Origin: Demetria terragena DSM 11295
GTDB taxonomy: Bacteria; Actinomycetota; Actinomycetes; Actinomycetales; Dermatophilaceae
NCBI RefSeq assembly: GCF_000376825.1
Contig: NZ_AQXW01000003.1
Location: forward strand, 62,001 to 126,000
DNA length: 64,000 nucleotides
Reading direction: 5' to 3'
Shown: piece by piece, positions 1 through 8,538 of the stretch
Position numbering within the stretch: position 1 is the stretch's first letter
Layout of the letters: each line of letters opens with the position of its first letter
Translations under genes and position numbers: made by a program
Notes under the pieces: model-generated
Databases searched by the model: none
Seen by the model: only the letters and a program-made list of their open reading frames with translations
What the model was told of the DNA's origin: nothing

Positions 1-73
1 GGGGCCACAACTCGCGCACCAACTGGCGATCGGGGGGAACCGCCGCCGTCGCTGGAACGGGATCGGTCGTCAT
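1..73 (-). CDS. N-terminal fragment of an unidentified protein, cut by the window edge
   Basis: On the minus strand an ATG at 73 overlaps the TGA stop of the DUF364 gene (ATGA, 70-73). It opens a frame that stays open to the window edge and encodes 24 residues beginning MTTDPVPATAAVPPDRQ. The stop/start overlap and the shared strand suggest it is the next gene of the metal-uptake operon. Too little is visible to assign a family. Confidence 0.5.
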   Translation of the reverse strand, partial: MTTDPVPATAAVPPDRQLVRELWP

Positions 74-867
74 GACTGGCGCGGGTAGAGGTAAAGAGCG
101 GTCTCCTCGGCGCTCATCTGGGACAGGGGAAAGGGCTCAGCGGATACCGCCCGTACGCCATTGCCCAGGAAGGCGCGCGCCACCGCTGCACCTGTCTGCG
201 CGTAGATGGTCAGCGGAATGGACCGCTCGGCACATCTCTCCCGGAGACGATCGAAGCTGCCGTTTCCCAGCGTCATTCCCGTTGCAAGGACTGAATCGGC
301 TTGATCAACAACCCGGTTCATGTCTCGGTCGACCGGATCACCCCACTGTGTCTGATCGAGCGTCAGGTCGCACGGCAGACACTCGCCGCCACGCTCACGG
401 ATCGCCGCGACTAGCGGATTCACGACACCAATCAGCGCGACGCGTTGTCCTGGCGTGATCTCGAGGAGGTCCGCGATCGCCTTATCGCGCGCCACCGCGC
501 GCTCATCCGGCGTGCCCGCAGGCAGGACGATGCGTTGGGCGCGAGCGTCGTGGCGATGCGGAGAGACGGCACCAAGATAGGCATCGAGTGCCGCGACACG
601 CACCGGAAGGCGGTGGTCCGCGAGCAGGTCGGCGATCGGGGTGCCAGAGAGCTCGATGATCTCCTCGTCCACGACTCCCGCGTCGACGGCGCAGACGCCG
701 AAGGCGCTCTCGCATCGAATCAGGATGTAGCGGTTGCGGAAGACCTGAGGGCTGCCGGCCAGCCTGGTTCCGTGCTGGAGCCAATGAACGCTCCTGGCGA
801 TCAGCGCCCGGGGACCAGTTGACGTGGCATCAGTGAGGGTCTCGGCGATGAGTTCGTCAACGGTCAC
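70..867 (-). CDS. DUF364 family protein (putative heavy-metal chelation domain)
   Basis: This 265-residue protein resembles the DUF364/Rossmann-like family, described as putative heavy-metal-chelating proteins and often found beside metal ABC transporters. The N-terminal half (about 1-110) is alpha/beta with segments such as RCESAFGVCAVDAG. The C-terminal half has the Rossmann-like stretch GQRVALIGVVNPLVAAIRE followed by DSVLATGMTLGNGSFD. I placed the start at GTG 867 because it overlaps the TGA of the upstream binding-protein gene (GTGA), which implies translational coupling. The frame is open further upstream, but that part only shadows the neighbouring gene. It is the fourth gene of a minus-strand operon with a permease, ATPase and lipoprotein. 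Its biochemical role (metal sensing, metallophore handling or ligand processing) is not known. Confidence 0.75.
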   Translation of the reverse strand: MTVDELIAETLTDATSTGPRALIARSVHWLQHGTRLAGSPQVFRNRYILIRCESAFGVCAVDAGVVDEEIIELSGTPIADLLADHRLPVRVAALDAYLGAVSPHRHDARAQRIVLPAGTPDERAVARDKAIADLLEITPGQRVALIGVVNPLVAAIRERGGECLPCDLTLDQTQWGDPVDRDMNRVVDQADSVLATGMTLGNGSFDRLRERCAERSIPLTIYAQTGAAVARAFLGNGVRAVSAEPFPLSQMSAEETALYLYPRQS

Positions 868-1883
868 TTGAACCCCTTCTTGTCGAAGTACGCCGAAAGT
901 TCCTCGGCTGCATCGAGATTGCGCGGTCCACTCACAGCCTTGCCGTAGTCCATGACGTGAATGTGGTTGTTCTTCACTGCTGGAGAGTTCTTGATCGGGG
1001 ACTGGTTGCGCAGGTAGGCGATCTTGTCCTTGACGGGAGTGTCGTCGTAGTCGATCACGACGATGACGTCCGGATCGGCCTTGGCGACGGACTCCCAACC
1101 CATCGTGGCCCAGCGCGCATCGATCTTCTCCCCAATGTTGCGTCCGCCCGCGAGGTCGATGATGTCCTGCGGCGCGGTTCGGCGACCCGAGGTGTAGGGG
1201 TCGGTTGTCCCAGAGTCGTAGACGAAAACGTCAGGGGTGGCGGTGCGCTCAGGACGCTCCGTCAATTCAGAAGCGCGCTTCTTGAGGCTCGTGACCAGCT
1301 TCTTGGCTTTGTCCTGAACGCCGAAGATAGCGCCAAGGTTGGTCAAGTCCGCATAGGTGTTCTCGAGCGCGTAGTGCGAGCCGGGGGCGACAGGTTTTCC
1401 GGCGGTCTTTCCCTTGTCGTAGTTGAAGCAGGTCTCTTGTTGGATGTAGCTGCCAATGTCCAACTTCTTCAACGACGCCGGAGTGATGCCACGCTCCGGG
1501 CTAAACCCCGCCTGCCATCCGGCAAAGACCCAATCTGACTTGGCCGCCACGACTTGCTCCTGGCTCAGAACATCGTCACCGATCTTGGGAGTCGCGGCGT
1601 AGTCCTTGTTGAAAGTGGAACGCTTCGCGCTGCTGTTGGCGGTCGCAGGAAGCACAATTTTCATGTCCGGTGCCAGACCCAGGGCGAACATCTTCTCGAT
1701 CGCGCTCATGTCGTACGCCACGGGCGTCGTCGGGCGCTTGACGCTGGTTTGCACCCCACAACTGGTGATCGTGGCGGATGAGCTCGAATTGTCTGCGGCT
1801 TCCTTCACCTCTGCACCGCACCCAGCGGTGATCAGGATCGGTGGAACGAGGGCAACAGCCATGGTGCGACGGGTGGGCAACAT
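864..1883 (-). CDS. Iron-siderophore/metal-chelate ABC transporter substrate-binding lipoprotein
   Basis: This 339-residue extracytoplasmic lipoprotein should capture a metal chelate and deliver it to the adjacent FecCD-type permease. A short basic N-terminus (MLPTRRT) precedes a hydrophobic stretch ending in the lipobox LITAGC, so the mature protein would be lipid-anchored at Cys. The body has the bilobal, helix-linked layout of the FecB/FhuD class (MSAIEKMFALG near the first lobe, ESVAKADPDVIVVIDYDD in the second). I chose ATG 1883 because AAAGGAAC lies about 8 nt upstream. An in-frame start at 1904 would place that RBS inside the coding region. The ligand (ferric siderophore, haem, cobalamin or a zinc chelate) cannot be told from sequence. 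The TGA overlaps the next gene's GTG. Confidence 0.85.
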   Translation of the reverse strand: MLPTRRTMAVALVPPILITAGCGAEVKEAADNSSSSATITSCGVQTSVKRPTTPVAYDMSAIEKMFALGLAPDMKIVLPATANSSAKRSTFNKDYAATPKIGDDVLSQEQVVAAKSDWVFAGWQAGFSPERGITPASLKKLDIGSYIQQETCFNYDKGKTAGKPVAPGSHYALENTYADLTNLGAIFGVQDKAKKLVTSLKKRASELTERPERTATPDVFVYDSGTTDPYTSGRRTAPQDIIDLAGGRNIGEKIDARWATMGWESVAKADPDVIVVIDYDDTPVKDKIAYLRNQSPIKNSPAVKNNHIHVMDYGKAVSGPRNLDAAEELSAYFDKKGFK

Positions 1884-1925
1884 GCGAGTTCCTTTCAAGA
1901 ACAACGAGTTCGGGCTGAGCGGGGA

Positions 1926-2678
1926 TCAGGACGGAGCAAAGAGGAGATGGTGTGTGCCATCGCCCGGATGGCGCACTATCACCGGGCGAATTCCGTAGAC
2001 CTCATAGATGAGATCGGGCCTGAGGGTCGATATCGGAGGGCCGGTAGCCACTGCTCGACCGTGGTCGAGCACGAGCACAAGATCACAGACGGCGGTCGCG
2101 AGGTTGAGGTCGTGAAGCGCCATCACCACGGTGCGATCAGAGCGTGCGACGCGCGAGATGACCTGCAATTGGTGCCGCAAGTCGAGGTGGTTAGTCGGCT
2201 CGTCCAGCACGAGCACGGGCGTGGTCTGGGCCAGAGCGCGCGCCAGCATGACACGTTGCCGTTCGCCGCCGGACAGGCTCAGGATGCTGCGATGGGCGAG
2301 GGGGGAGACGTCCGTCCATTCCATGGCCTGGGTCACGGCATGCGCGTCGGCCTCTGCATCGCGAGGGTGTGGGTGACGTCCGAGTTCGATGACCTCCCGC
2401 GCGGTGAAGTCCAGGTCGCCAGGATGGTCCTGTGCCAGAACCGCAAGGTGTCGAGCCGAGCGTAGAACGTCTGCGCTTCGGACGTCCTCGCCGTCGACCA
2501 GCGCCGCACCCCGAGTCGGCGTCAATGATCGGTACAAGCAGCGCAGCAGGGTGGATTTTCCACTTCCGTTGGGTCCGAGGATGCCGAGCGTTTGACCAGA
2601 CGGGACGGTGATGCTGATGTCGTCGACCAGCGTTGCGGCATCGACCGTGACGCCGACTTGGGCGAAGTCCACCTTCAT
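1926..2678 (-). CDS. Metal-chelate (FecE-type) ABC transporter ATP-binding protein
   Basis: This 250-residue ATPase should power the importer formed with the neighbouring permease. Visible motifs are Walker A GPNGSGKST (about 36-44), signature LSGGERQ, Walker B VLVLDEPTNHLDL, and the H-loop region VVMALHDLN. Length and the NHLDL D-loop fit the FecE/FhuC class of siderophore and cobalamin ATPases. Its ATG overlaps the permease stop (ATGA), so the two are probably translationally coupled. A 42-bp gap separates it from the downstream lipoprotein gene. Confidence 0.93.
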   Translation of the reverse strand: MKVDFAQVGVTVDAATLVDDISITVPSGQTLGILGPNGSGKSTLLRCLYRSLTPTRGAALVDGEDVRSADVLRSARHLAVLAQDHPGDLDFTAREVIELGRHPHPRDAEADAHAVTQAMEWTDVSPLAHRSILSLSGGERQRVMLARALAQTTPVLVLDEPTNHLDLRHQLQVISRVARSDRTVVMALHDLNLATAVCDLVLVLDHGRAVATGPPISTLRPDLIYEVYGIRPVIVRHPGDGTHHLLFAPS

Positions 2679-3760
2679 CGCGCACCCCCGAAGGTGTATC
2701 CGCGACGACGGATGAGGTGCAGGAAGATCGGCACACCGATGGCTGCGGTGATCACCCCGAGGGGAATCTCCCGAGGGGGCACTGCCACCCTGCAGACCAG
2801 GTCAACCCAGACGAGAAAGATCGCTCCGACGAGCGGGGCGTACAACAGCACCAGCCGGTGTCCCGGGCCGACGACGAGGCGGACTACGTGAGGGACGATC
2901 AGCCCGATAAAGCCCACGGCACCGCTGACCGCGACCATGGCACCGGTACCAAGTGCAGTGAGAATGAACAGGTTTCGGCGAAGTTTGCTGGGGTCGACTC
3001 CGGTGGAAAGCGCCGTCGCATCCCCGAGGGAGAGCACATCCAGTTCGCGCGCGTGCCGCATGAGCCACACCGCCGTGATCAAAAGCGCGACGACAGCCAC
3101 GGGAACCGAAGTCCAATTGGCTCCGCCAAGGCTGCCGAGCAGCCAGAACATGACCGTACGAGCCGCGTCGCCACGCGGCTCGATGAAGACGATGATGCTC
3201 ATCAGGGACTGGAAGCCGTAGGCGAGTACCACCCCGGTCAGGACGAGGCGCATGGGTGCGATGCCGTCGGTGCCGCGGGCAGCGAGATGAACAAGTAACG
3301 AGGCGGCCAGTGCACCGATGAATGCCGCTACCGATAGGCCGTAGATCCCGAACCCACTGAACAGGCCAAAGGCCACGACGGCGCTGGCGCCGACCGAGGC
3401 GCCCGAGGAAACGCCCAGAATGAACGGGTCGGCAAGGGGGTTGCGGACCATGGCCTGCGCTGCGACGCCGAGGATGCCCAGGCCCGCTCCGACCGTGGCG
3501 GCGAGCAAGACCCGAGGCGTGCGAATGTCCCAGATGACCGTGTAGTTGGTGGCTTCGGCAGCGCTGACAGATCCGCCGGTCAGCGCGGCGCGGAGGAAGT
3601 ACAGCGTGTCGCTGAGCGCCATGGACGTTCCACCCCAGGCGATAGCCAGCGCCATGGATACCAGCAACACAACGACCAGAGCCAGGGTTGCCCGGGCGCG
3701 AGCACCCCGTGTGGCTAACGGCCGACGGACATCCGCCGTGGGCGTGGGTGCGGTGGTCAC
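2675..3760 (-). CDS. FecCD-family ABC transporter permease
   Basis: This 361-residue integral membrane protein has about nine to ten hydrophobic segments, starting with LALVVVLLVSMALAIAWG. It carries family landmarks of the BtuC/FecCD importers: an NPLADPFILGVSSGASVGAS segment and VGFIGLIVPHVVRL near residues 285-300. It should form the homodimeric channel for a metal chelate. The GTG start at 3760 lies only about 10 bp from a Fur/Zur-like palindrome at 3770-3784, so repression by metal is likely. It is the first gene of a minus-strand operon that continues through the ATPase, lipoprotein, DUF364 gene and a cut-off gene. Confidence 0.92.
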   Translation of the reverse strand: MTTAPTPTADVRRPLATRGARARATLALVVVLLVSMALAIAWGGTSMALSDTLYFLRAALTGGSVSAAEATNYTVIWDIRTPRVLLAATVGAGLGILGVAAQAMVRNPLADPFILGVSSGASVGASAVVAFGLFSGFGIYGLSVAAFIGALAASLLVHLAARGTDGIAPMRLVLTGVVLAYGFQSLMSIIVFIEPRGDAARTVMFWLLGSLGGANWTSVPVAVVALLITAVWLMRHARELDVLSLGDATALSTGVDPSKLRRNLFILTALGTGAMVAVSGAVGFIGLIVPHVVRLVVGPGHRLVLLYAPLVGAIFLVWVDLVCRVAVPPREIPLGVITAAIGVPIFLHLIRRRGYTFGGAR

Positions 3761-3769
3761 GAGTCAGAA

Positions 3770-3784
3770 CGATAACTATTATCA
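3770..3784. promoter_or_regulatory. Fur/Zur-family operator-like palindrome
   Basis: GATAA-CTA-TTATC (3771-3783) is a perfect 5-3-5 inverted repeat. Read on the minus strand as a 15-mer, it matches the classic 7-1-7 Fur-family box TGATAATNATTATCA at all but two positions. It sits just upstream of the metal ABC operon start (3760), where repressor binding would block transcription. Whether Zur, Fur or another family member binds is inference. Confidence 0.55.
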
Positions 3785-3801
3785 CTCTCGCGTCAAACTC
3801 G

Positions 3802-3820
3802 CCCCGCCTTTCGGGCGGGG
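3802..3820 (-). terminator. GC-rich hairpin after the antiporter gene
   Basis: CCCCGCC (3802-3808) pairs with GGCGGGG (3814-3820) around a 5-nt loop, immediately past the antiporter stop on the minus strand. No strong U-tract follows, so it is a probable but weak intrinsic terminator. It may also separate the antiporter transcript from the metal operon promoter. Confidence 0.5.
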
Positions 3821-3825
3821 TCAGG

Positions 3826-5688
3826 TCAGCCTGGAAGCTGATGCACGTAGCACCAGCGCCACTCTTCGCCCGGCTCGAACGTTCGCATGACTGGGTGACC
3901 TGTTTCCTCGAAGTGACGCCGGGAATGCTGGCCCTCCGAAGAGTCGCAACAGCCGACAAATCCGCACGTCAGGCACAGTCTGATCTGCACGGGGTCGACT
4001 CCGTCGGCCGCGCACTCTGGACAGGTGTCGTCATGGGTGAGCGGGTCAACAGCCGTCGGTGCGTGTTGAAGGTCGGGGCAATCGCCTTTACGGGCTTCAG
4101 GAGTGAGCAAGACATGCTCCCGCATCTCCGCGTCGCGGGTATCAAGGGTGGTGAGCATGGCCTCTTCGATGTCGAGCGCATTCATGACACCGGCCAGCAC
4201 CTCGTGGTCGACGGTGCCCTCGGAGCGGAAGTGCAGGACTTTCTCACGCTCGGCAGCGAGCATGTCCAGGCGAAGCCGTCGGTAGGTCGCCGTGGGGGAC
4301 TCGCCAGTCTCCTGGGTGCTCCGCCCGAGGCGCTCCCACGCGAGGTTAGTGCGGCGATCCGCCTGTTGTTGAAGGGAGTTCACGATCGCGCGCGGCGGAT
4401 CTGTCTCCTCGACTTGCTGCGCAAGGTTATGGCTCCCGGCGCTCACTGCGGCCTGCAGGAGTTGGGCATGCTGGAGCGCGTCTTCACGAGGGTCGGGGCC
4501 GTGGAGTTGAAGGCGTCGCGCCAACCAGGGGAGCGAGAATCCTTGAATCGCAAGCGTGCCAATGGTGACTACCAAAGCGATATAGATCAGCACATCACGT
4601 TGTTCGATATCGGGTGTGATGAGGAACGCCGCGGCCAGCGTCACCACCCCGCGCATGCCAGCCCATCCGGCGATAACGCTCTCCCGCCCGCCCAACGATT
4701 CGTGCTCCCATGGAAGTAGACGCAGGATCGCAAACCAAGCGAAGCGCAACACCATCACCACGAGCAGAATGACCACGGCAATGAAGGTGGCGAATCCGAA
4801 CCCGACAGGACCTTCGATCACGCGTTCTGCGATCGTTCGTGCCTGCAGGCCGATGAGGAGGAAAACCATGTTCTCCAAAAGGAACTGCACGCTCGCCCAG
4901 TTCTGACGAGTCGCCACACGAGAGGTTGCCGACTGAATGTACGGCGCCTTGTGGGCCAGGAGCAGACCGCAGATGACAACTGCGATCACGCCGGAGGCAT
5001 GCACTTCTTCGGCGGGCAGGTAGGCCACCCATGGAGCCATGAAGGACAGCAAGACCGAACTGACCGGGTCGTTCACACGCCGCTGCACCCAGGCCAGAAT
5101 GACGAATGCGATGAAGCCGATAGCGGCGCCGCCGACGGCTGCCAGCAGGAAGTCCAAGCCAGCACCCAGGAGCGTGACTCCACTTCCAGCGGCAGCGAGC
5201 GCGGTTCGTAGTAGCACCAAAGCGGTCGCGTCGTTGAACAGTGACTCGCCCTCCAGGATCGACACCACGCGACGCGGTAAACCGATGCGTCGCGCGATAG
5301 CGGTCGCCGCGACGGCATCGGGCGGCCCGACGACCGCGCCGAGAGCCAAGGCGGCGGCGAACGGAATGTCGAGGAGATACCACGCCACCAATGCCACACC
5401 AAACGCGGTGAAGAGCACCAGCCCTACCGAGAGCCGCAGGATTTGCTTGCGCTCCCGTCCGAGGTCCAGCAAGGAGGTCTGGCTGGCGGCGGCATAGAGC
5501 AAGGGTGGAAGGAACCCCAGCAGGATGAGTTCGGACTCGATCTCGACGTGGGGGAAGCCGGGGGCGACGCTCAGGAGAGCGCCAATCGCCGTCAGAAGCA
5601 AGGGTGCGGACATGTTGGCTCGGCGAGCAATCGCGGAGCCAGCGAGGACGACGGCCACAAGGCCGAGAATGGGGAGGGCGACGTGCAT
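3826..5688 (-). CDS. Na+/H+ antiporter (CPA1/NhaP type) with C-terminal UBP-type zinc finger
   Basis: This 620-residue protein has two parts. Residues 1 to about 400 form about 12 hydrophobic segments typical of monovalent cation:proton antiporters, including the conserved LALGAVVGPPDAVAATAIA and ESLFNDATALVL regions that hold ion-binding acidic residues. A cytoplasmic helical linker follows. The last 70 or so residues form a UBP-type zinc finger: CPEC, CLTC, CC, then spaced histidines (QHSRRHFEETGH) and a WCYVH end. The zinc-finger fusion recurs in actinobacterial antiporters, and its role is not established. The start is ATG 5688, preceded by TACATT and a 6-nt gap, which suggests a leaderless transcript. 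Confidence 0.9.
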   Translation of the reverse strand: MHVALPILGLVAVVLAGSAIARRANMSAPLLLTAIGALLSVAPGFPHVEIESELILLGFLPPLLYAAASQTSLLDLGRERKQILRLSVGLVLFTAFGVALVAWYLLDIPFAAALALGAVVGPPDAVAATAIARRIGLPRRVVSILEGESLFNDATALVLLRTALAAAGSGVTLLGAGLDFLLAAVGGAAIGFIAFVILAWVQRRVNDPVSSVLLSFMAPWVAYLPAEEVHASGVIAVVICGLLLAHKAPYIQSATSRVATRQNWASVQFLLENMVFLLIGLQARTIAERVIEGPVGFGFATFIAVVILLVVMVLRFAWFAILRLLPWEHESLGGRESVIAGWAGMRGVVTLAAAFLITPDIEQRDVLIYIALVVTIGTLAIQGFSLPWLARRLQLHGPDPREDALQHAQLLQAAVSAGSHNLAQQVEETDPPRAIVNSLQQQADRRTNLAWERLGRSTQETGESPTATYRRLRLDMLAAEREKVLHFRSEGTVDHEVLAGVMNALDIEEAMLTTLDTRDAEMREHVLLTPEARKGDCPDLQHAPTAVDPLTHDDTCPECAADGVDPVQIRLCLTCGFVGCCDSSEGQHSRRHFEETGHPVMRTFEPGEEWRWCYVHQLPG

Positions 5689-5707
5689 GGAGCGAATGTA
5701 GTTCGTA

Positions 5708-6433
5708 TTAGAGGTCGGCGATCACCGCATCCAGCATCGACTCGGTCAGCCTTCCGGTGAAGGTGTTCTGCTGGCTGACGTGATAGCAGCCATGGAGGCG
5801 GACGTCGCGACCGTCCGGCACGGCGAGAAGGACCTCGGCGCCATGGCCAAAGGCGGGGCTCGGTCGGGGTACGTCCCAGCCGAGACGCCGAGCGGCGGTC
5901 AGCGTCGCGTTCCATCCGATCGAGCCGAGCGCCATGATCGAGCGCAGGTATGGCAACGACAGGGTGAGGTCACGGTCGAGCCACGGCGCGCACGTTGAGC
6001 GCTCCTCGCCGGTGGGCTTATTGGCCGGGGGCGCGCAGCGAACCGCCGAGATGATGCGAATCCCATGGAGTTCCAAACCATCCCCGCTGGCCCACGAGTC
6101 GGGTTGACTCGCGTAGCCCGCGCGGTGAAGGGCGGCATACAGCCAGTCACCGGATCGATCGCCGGTGAACATCCGACCGGTGCGGTTGGCGCCGTTGGCC
6201 GCGGGGGCCAGACCCACGATCAGGGTCGGGGCTTTGGGGTCGCCGAAGGCTGGCACAGGTCGGCCCCAGTAGGGCTGGTCGGCGAATGATGCGCGGCGCC
6301 CCGTCGTCGCGACCTCCTCGCGCCAGTCGACCAGGCGTTCGCACGCGCGGCATACCGAGATCCGTGCGTCAAGGGTGGCCTGGTCGGGTGCCGAGGTGGC
6401 CAGCTGCGCCACCTCGTCGGCGTCCCTGGCCAT
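5708..6433 (-). CDS. Family 5 uracil-DNA glycosylase (UdgB type)
   Basis: This 241-residue base-excision repair enzyme should remove uracil, and possibly hypoxanthine or other deaminated bases, from DNA. The N-terminal CRAC pair with two later cysteines (VRCAPP, STCAPW) matches the 4Fe-4S ligand set of family 4/5 enzymes. The active-site segment GLAPAANGANRTGRMFTGD lacks the polar catalytic residue of classical UDGs, as expected for family 5. The second motif, HVSQQNTFTGRL, is characteristic of UdgB. It is monocistronic on the minus strand, 19 bp after the antiporter start. No clear Shine-Dalgarno sequence precedes ATG 6433. Confidence 0.88.
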   Translation of the reverse strand: MARDADEVAQLATSAPDQATLDARISVCRACERLVDWREEVATTGRRASFADQPYWGRPVPAFGDPKAPTLIVGLAPAANGANRTGRMFTGDRSGDWLYAALHRAGYASQPDSWASGDGLELHGIRIISAVRCAPPANKPTGEERSTCAPWLDRDLTLSLPYLRSIMALGSIGWNATLTAARRLGWDVPRPSPAFGHGAEVLLAVPDGRDVRLHGCYHVSQQNTFTGRLTESMLDAVIADL

Positions 6434-6528
6434 GGGGGTACGCGACGTTGCGACCTCACCCGGCCACCCGCGGCCTGGTGGTACGGGAGACTCGAAGGCT
6501 GCGCCGCTGACGGGGTGTGGGTGCGTGG

Positions 6529-8211
6529 TCAGCCCAGCACCGCTTCCCGAAGGGTGTCGAGCCCCACCCCGCCGATGTCGAGCGCGCGACGGTGAAAAGC
6601 CTTGAGGTCAAAGGCATCTCCCTCGCGGGTTCGTACCTCATCGCGCAGTTGTAGCCACAACCTCTCGCCGATCTTGTAGGACGGTGCCTGACCCGGCCAG
6701 CCGAGGTAGCGGTCGAGTTCGAAGCGCAAGAATCCTTCGTCCATGTCGCAGTGCGCGTTCAAGAACTGCCATGCCTTGTCATAGGTCCACGCGCCGCCGC
6801 CCACTTCGGCTGGAGCCTCGAATCCGCAATGAACACCGATATCGAGCACCACGCGAGCCGCGCGCAACGATTGGCCATCGAGCATGCCGAGCTTGTTTCC
6901 GGGGTCCCCGAGGTAACCCAGCTCTTCCATCAGGCGCTCGGCATACAGCGCCCAGCCTTCGCCGTGCCCCGACGTCCAGGCGTCCATGCGGCGCCACGAG
7001 TTGAGCAACTCGGAGCGGTACATGGTCTGCGCCACCTGAAGGTGATGCCCGGGTACGCCCTCGTGATAGACCGTCGTCAACTCGCGCCAGGTGCCGAACT
7101 GCTCAACCCCCTTGGGTACCGACCACCACATGCGTCCGGGGCGAGAGAAGTCTTCACTAGGCCCGGTGTAATAGATGCCGCCCGACTGCGTGGGAGCGAT
7201 CATGCACTCGATCGTGCGGACCGGGTCGGGAATATCGAAGTGACGTCCGCCCAACTCGGAGATCGCCTCATCCGCCTTCTCCTGCATCCACGCCTTGAGG
7301 GCGTCAGTCCCATGCAACTGATAGGTCGGGTCGGCATCGAGAGCCGCCATGGCGTCCTTCACAGACGCGCCGGAACTCACCTGATCGGCAACGGATTCCA
7401 TCTCTGCCGTGATGCGGGCCAACTCTTCCTGGCCCCAGTCGTAGGTTTCCTCCAGGTCGATGCTCGATCCAAGGAATTGGCGGGAGAACAGCGGATAGAT
7501 CTCCCGGCCGCAGCCATCGGCCTCGCGAGCGTGCGGCAGGACGTCTTCCCGCAGGCGCGCGCCGGCACATGAGTAGGCCTCAGCAGCGAGACGTACCGCC
7601 TCCTCTAGGTCGTTGCGTACGCCCTCGGAGAGGTCGTCATCGCCAGCCCGCGCACCCCTCGCCAGCCCGGCAAAGTAGCCGTCTTCGGCCGTATGATCTT
7701 GCGTCTGGCCGATGCAGGCCTCCACCTGCCGACGGGCCGCGACATTGCCTTGCTGGCGGGCGACTTCCAGTGACTCGAACCACTGATCTAGCGCCGTGGG
7801 CATGGCGCGGAGCCGGCTCGCGATGGTCGACCAATCCTCGTCTGTGTTCATCGGCATGAGGTCAAGGACATCGCGCACTTCCTGGAGCGGGGCTGCGATG
7901 TTGTTCAAGGTCGCGAGGTCTTGGCCAGCCTCGTGAATATCGCGCTCCAGTCCCAGGCGTTCAGTCATCGCCGAGATCGTGATCCGGTCGACATCGTCTT
8001 GGGGTTCCGCTCCCGCGAGCTTGCCGAGGGTGGTGTTCACCAGGTTGGCTCGCGCCTCGAAACCGGCTGGTGAGAAGTCGTCCAATTCGCCGTCATGGCC
8101 TGGAACTCCAAGGTAGGTCGCGGCAATCGGGCTGAGCTTGAGGGTCTCGGCGTGATGCTCTTCGGCGATGTGGTCGACGGCGGTCGTCTTGCGGGCTGGA
8201 GTCTGGGTCAC
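6529..8211 (-). CDS. DUF885 family putative metallopeptidase
   Basis: This 560-residue soluble protein belongs to the DUF885 family, distantly related to zinc carboxypeptidases. The signature HEGVPGHH (383-390), preceded by TTVY, is the likely metal-binding helix. Other family-typical stretches are GGIYYTGPSEDFSRPGRMWW and HGEGWALYAERLMEELG. No signal peptide is evident, so it is predicted to be cytoplasmic. Substrate unknown. The GTG start at 8211 follows TAGAGT by 6 nt on the minus strand, consistent with a leaderless transcript. Confidence 0.85.
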   Translation of the reverse strand: MTQTPARKTTAVDHIAEEHHAETLKLSPIAATYLGVPGHDGELDDFSPAGFEARANLVNTTLGKLAGAEPQDDVDRITISAMTERLGLERDIHEAGQDLATLNNIAAPLQEVRDVLDLMPMNTDEDWSTIASRLRAMPTALDQWFESLEVARQQGNVAARRQVEACIGQTQDHTAEDGYFAGLARGARAGDDDLSEGVRNDLEEAVRLAAEAYSCAGARLREDVLPHAREADGCGREIYPLFSRQFLGSSIDLEETYDWGQEELARITAEMESVADQVSSGASVKDAMAALDADPTYQLHGTDALKAWMQEKADEAISELGGRHFDIPDPVRTIECMIAPTQSGGIYYTGPSEDFSRPGRMWWSVPKGVEQFGTWRELTTVYHEGVPGHHLQVAQTMYRSELLNSWRRMDAWTSGHGEGWALYAERLMEELGYLGDPGNKLGMLDGQSLRAARVVLDIGVHCGFEAPAEVGGGAWTYDKAWQFLNAHCDMDEGFLRFELDRYLGWPGQAPSYKIGERLWLQLRDEVRTREGDAFDLKAFHRRALDIGGVGLDTLREAVLG

Positions 8212-8306
8212 GAGATGACTCTAGGGAGCGAACATGCTCGATGCCACTGAGTTGGGCTGAACGTCAATTTCCCGCGCTCGACCGTCGCGCCGTGTCAGGA
8301 TGGGTG

Positions 8307-8522
8307 ATGGCTTTTATCTGTGATCAGTGTGAGAAGCGACAGGGTGGGCGAGCGGTCACGACCGTGACGGGGCGGACCGTGTGTGCGCGATGTGATCGCG
8401 ACACGCAGAGCGCGGCGGCTGGGGTCATGGCCGCAGAGTCGACAGGGGGCTCGCCGGTGGGTGGCGCGATCGCCACGATGGGTTGGCGGGAGAGATTCCG
8501 CCGCGCCGTCGGCAAGAAGTAA
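8307..8522 (+). CDS. Small zinc-ribbon-type protein
   Basis: This 71-residue protein begins MAFICDQCEKRQGG and has a second CARCD pair about 20 residues later. The CxxC...CxxC spacing fits a small zinc ribbon or rubredoxin-like knuckle. The C-terminus is basic (WRERFRRAVGKK). I chose ATG 8307 because the cysteine motif begins directly after it and a weak AGGATGGG lies just upstream. The frame is open back to 8241, but that extension has no recognisable sequence. No named function. It lies 16 bp before the MOSC gene and may be cotranscribed with it. Confidence 0.6.
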   Translation: MAFICDQCEKRQGGRAVTTVTGRTVCARCDRDTQSAAAGVMAAESTGGSPVGGAIATMGWRERFRRAVGKK

Positions 8523-8538
8523 TGCCACAGGCGGCCGA

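Noticed and set aside
2802-3959. 385-codon minus-strand frame overlapping the FecCD permease
   Set aside because: Same strand but a different frame, extremely Arg/His-rich, no hydrophobic segments; the permease frame is convincing.
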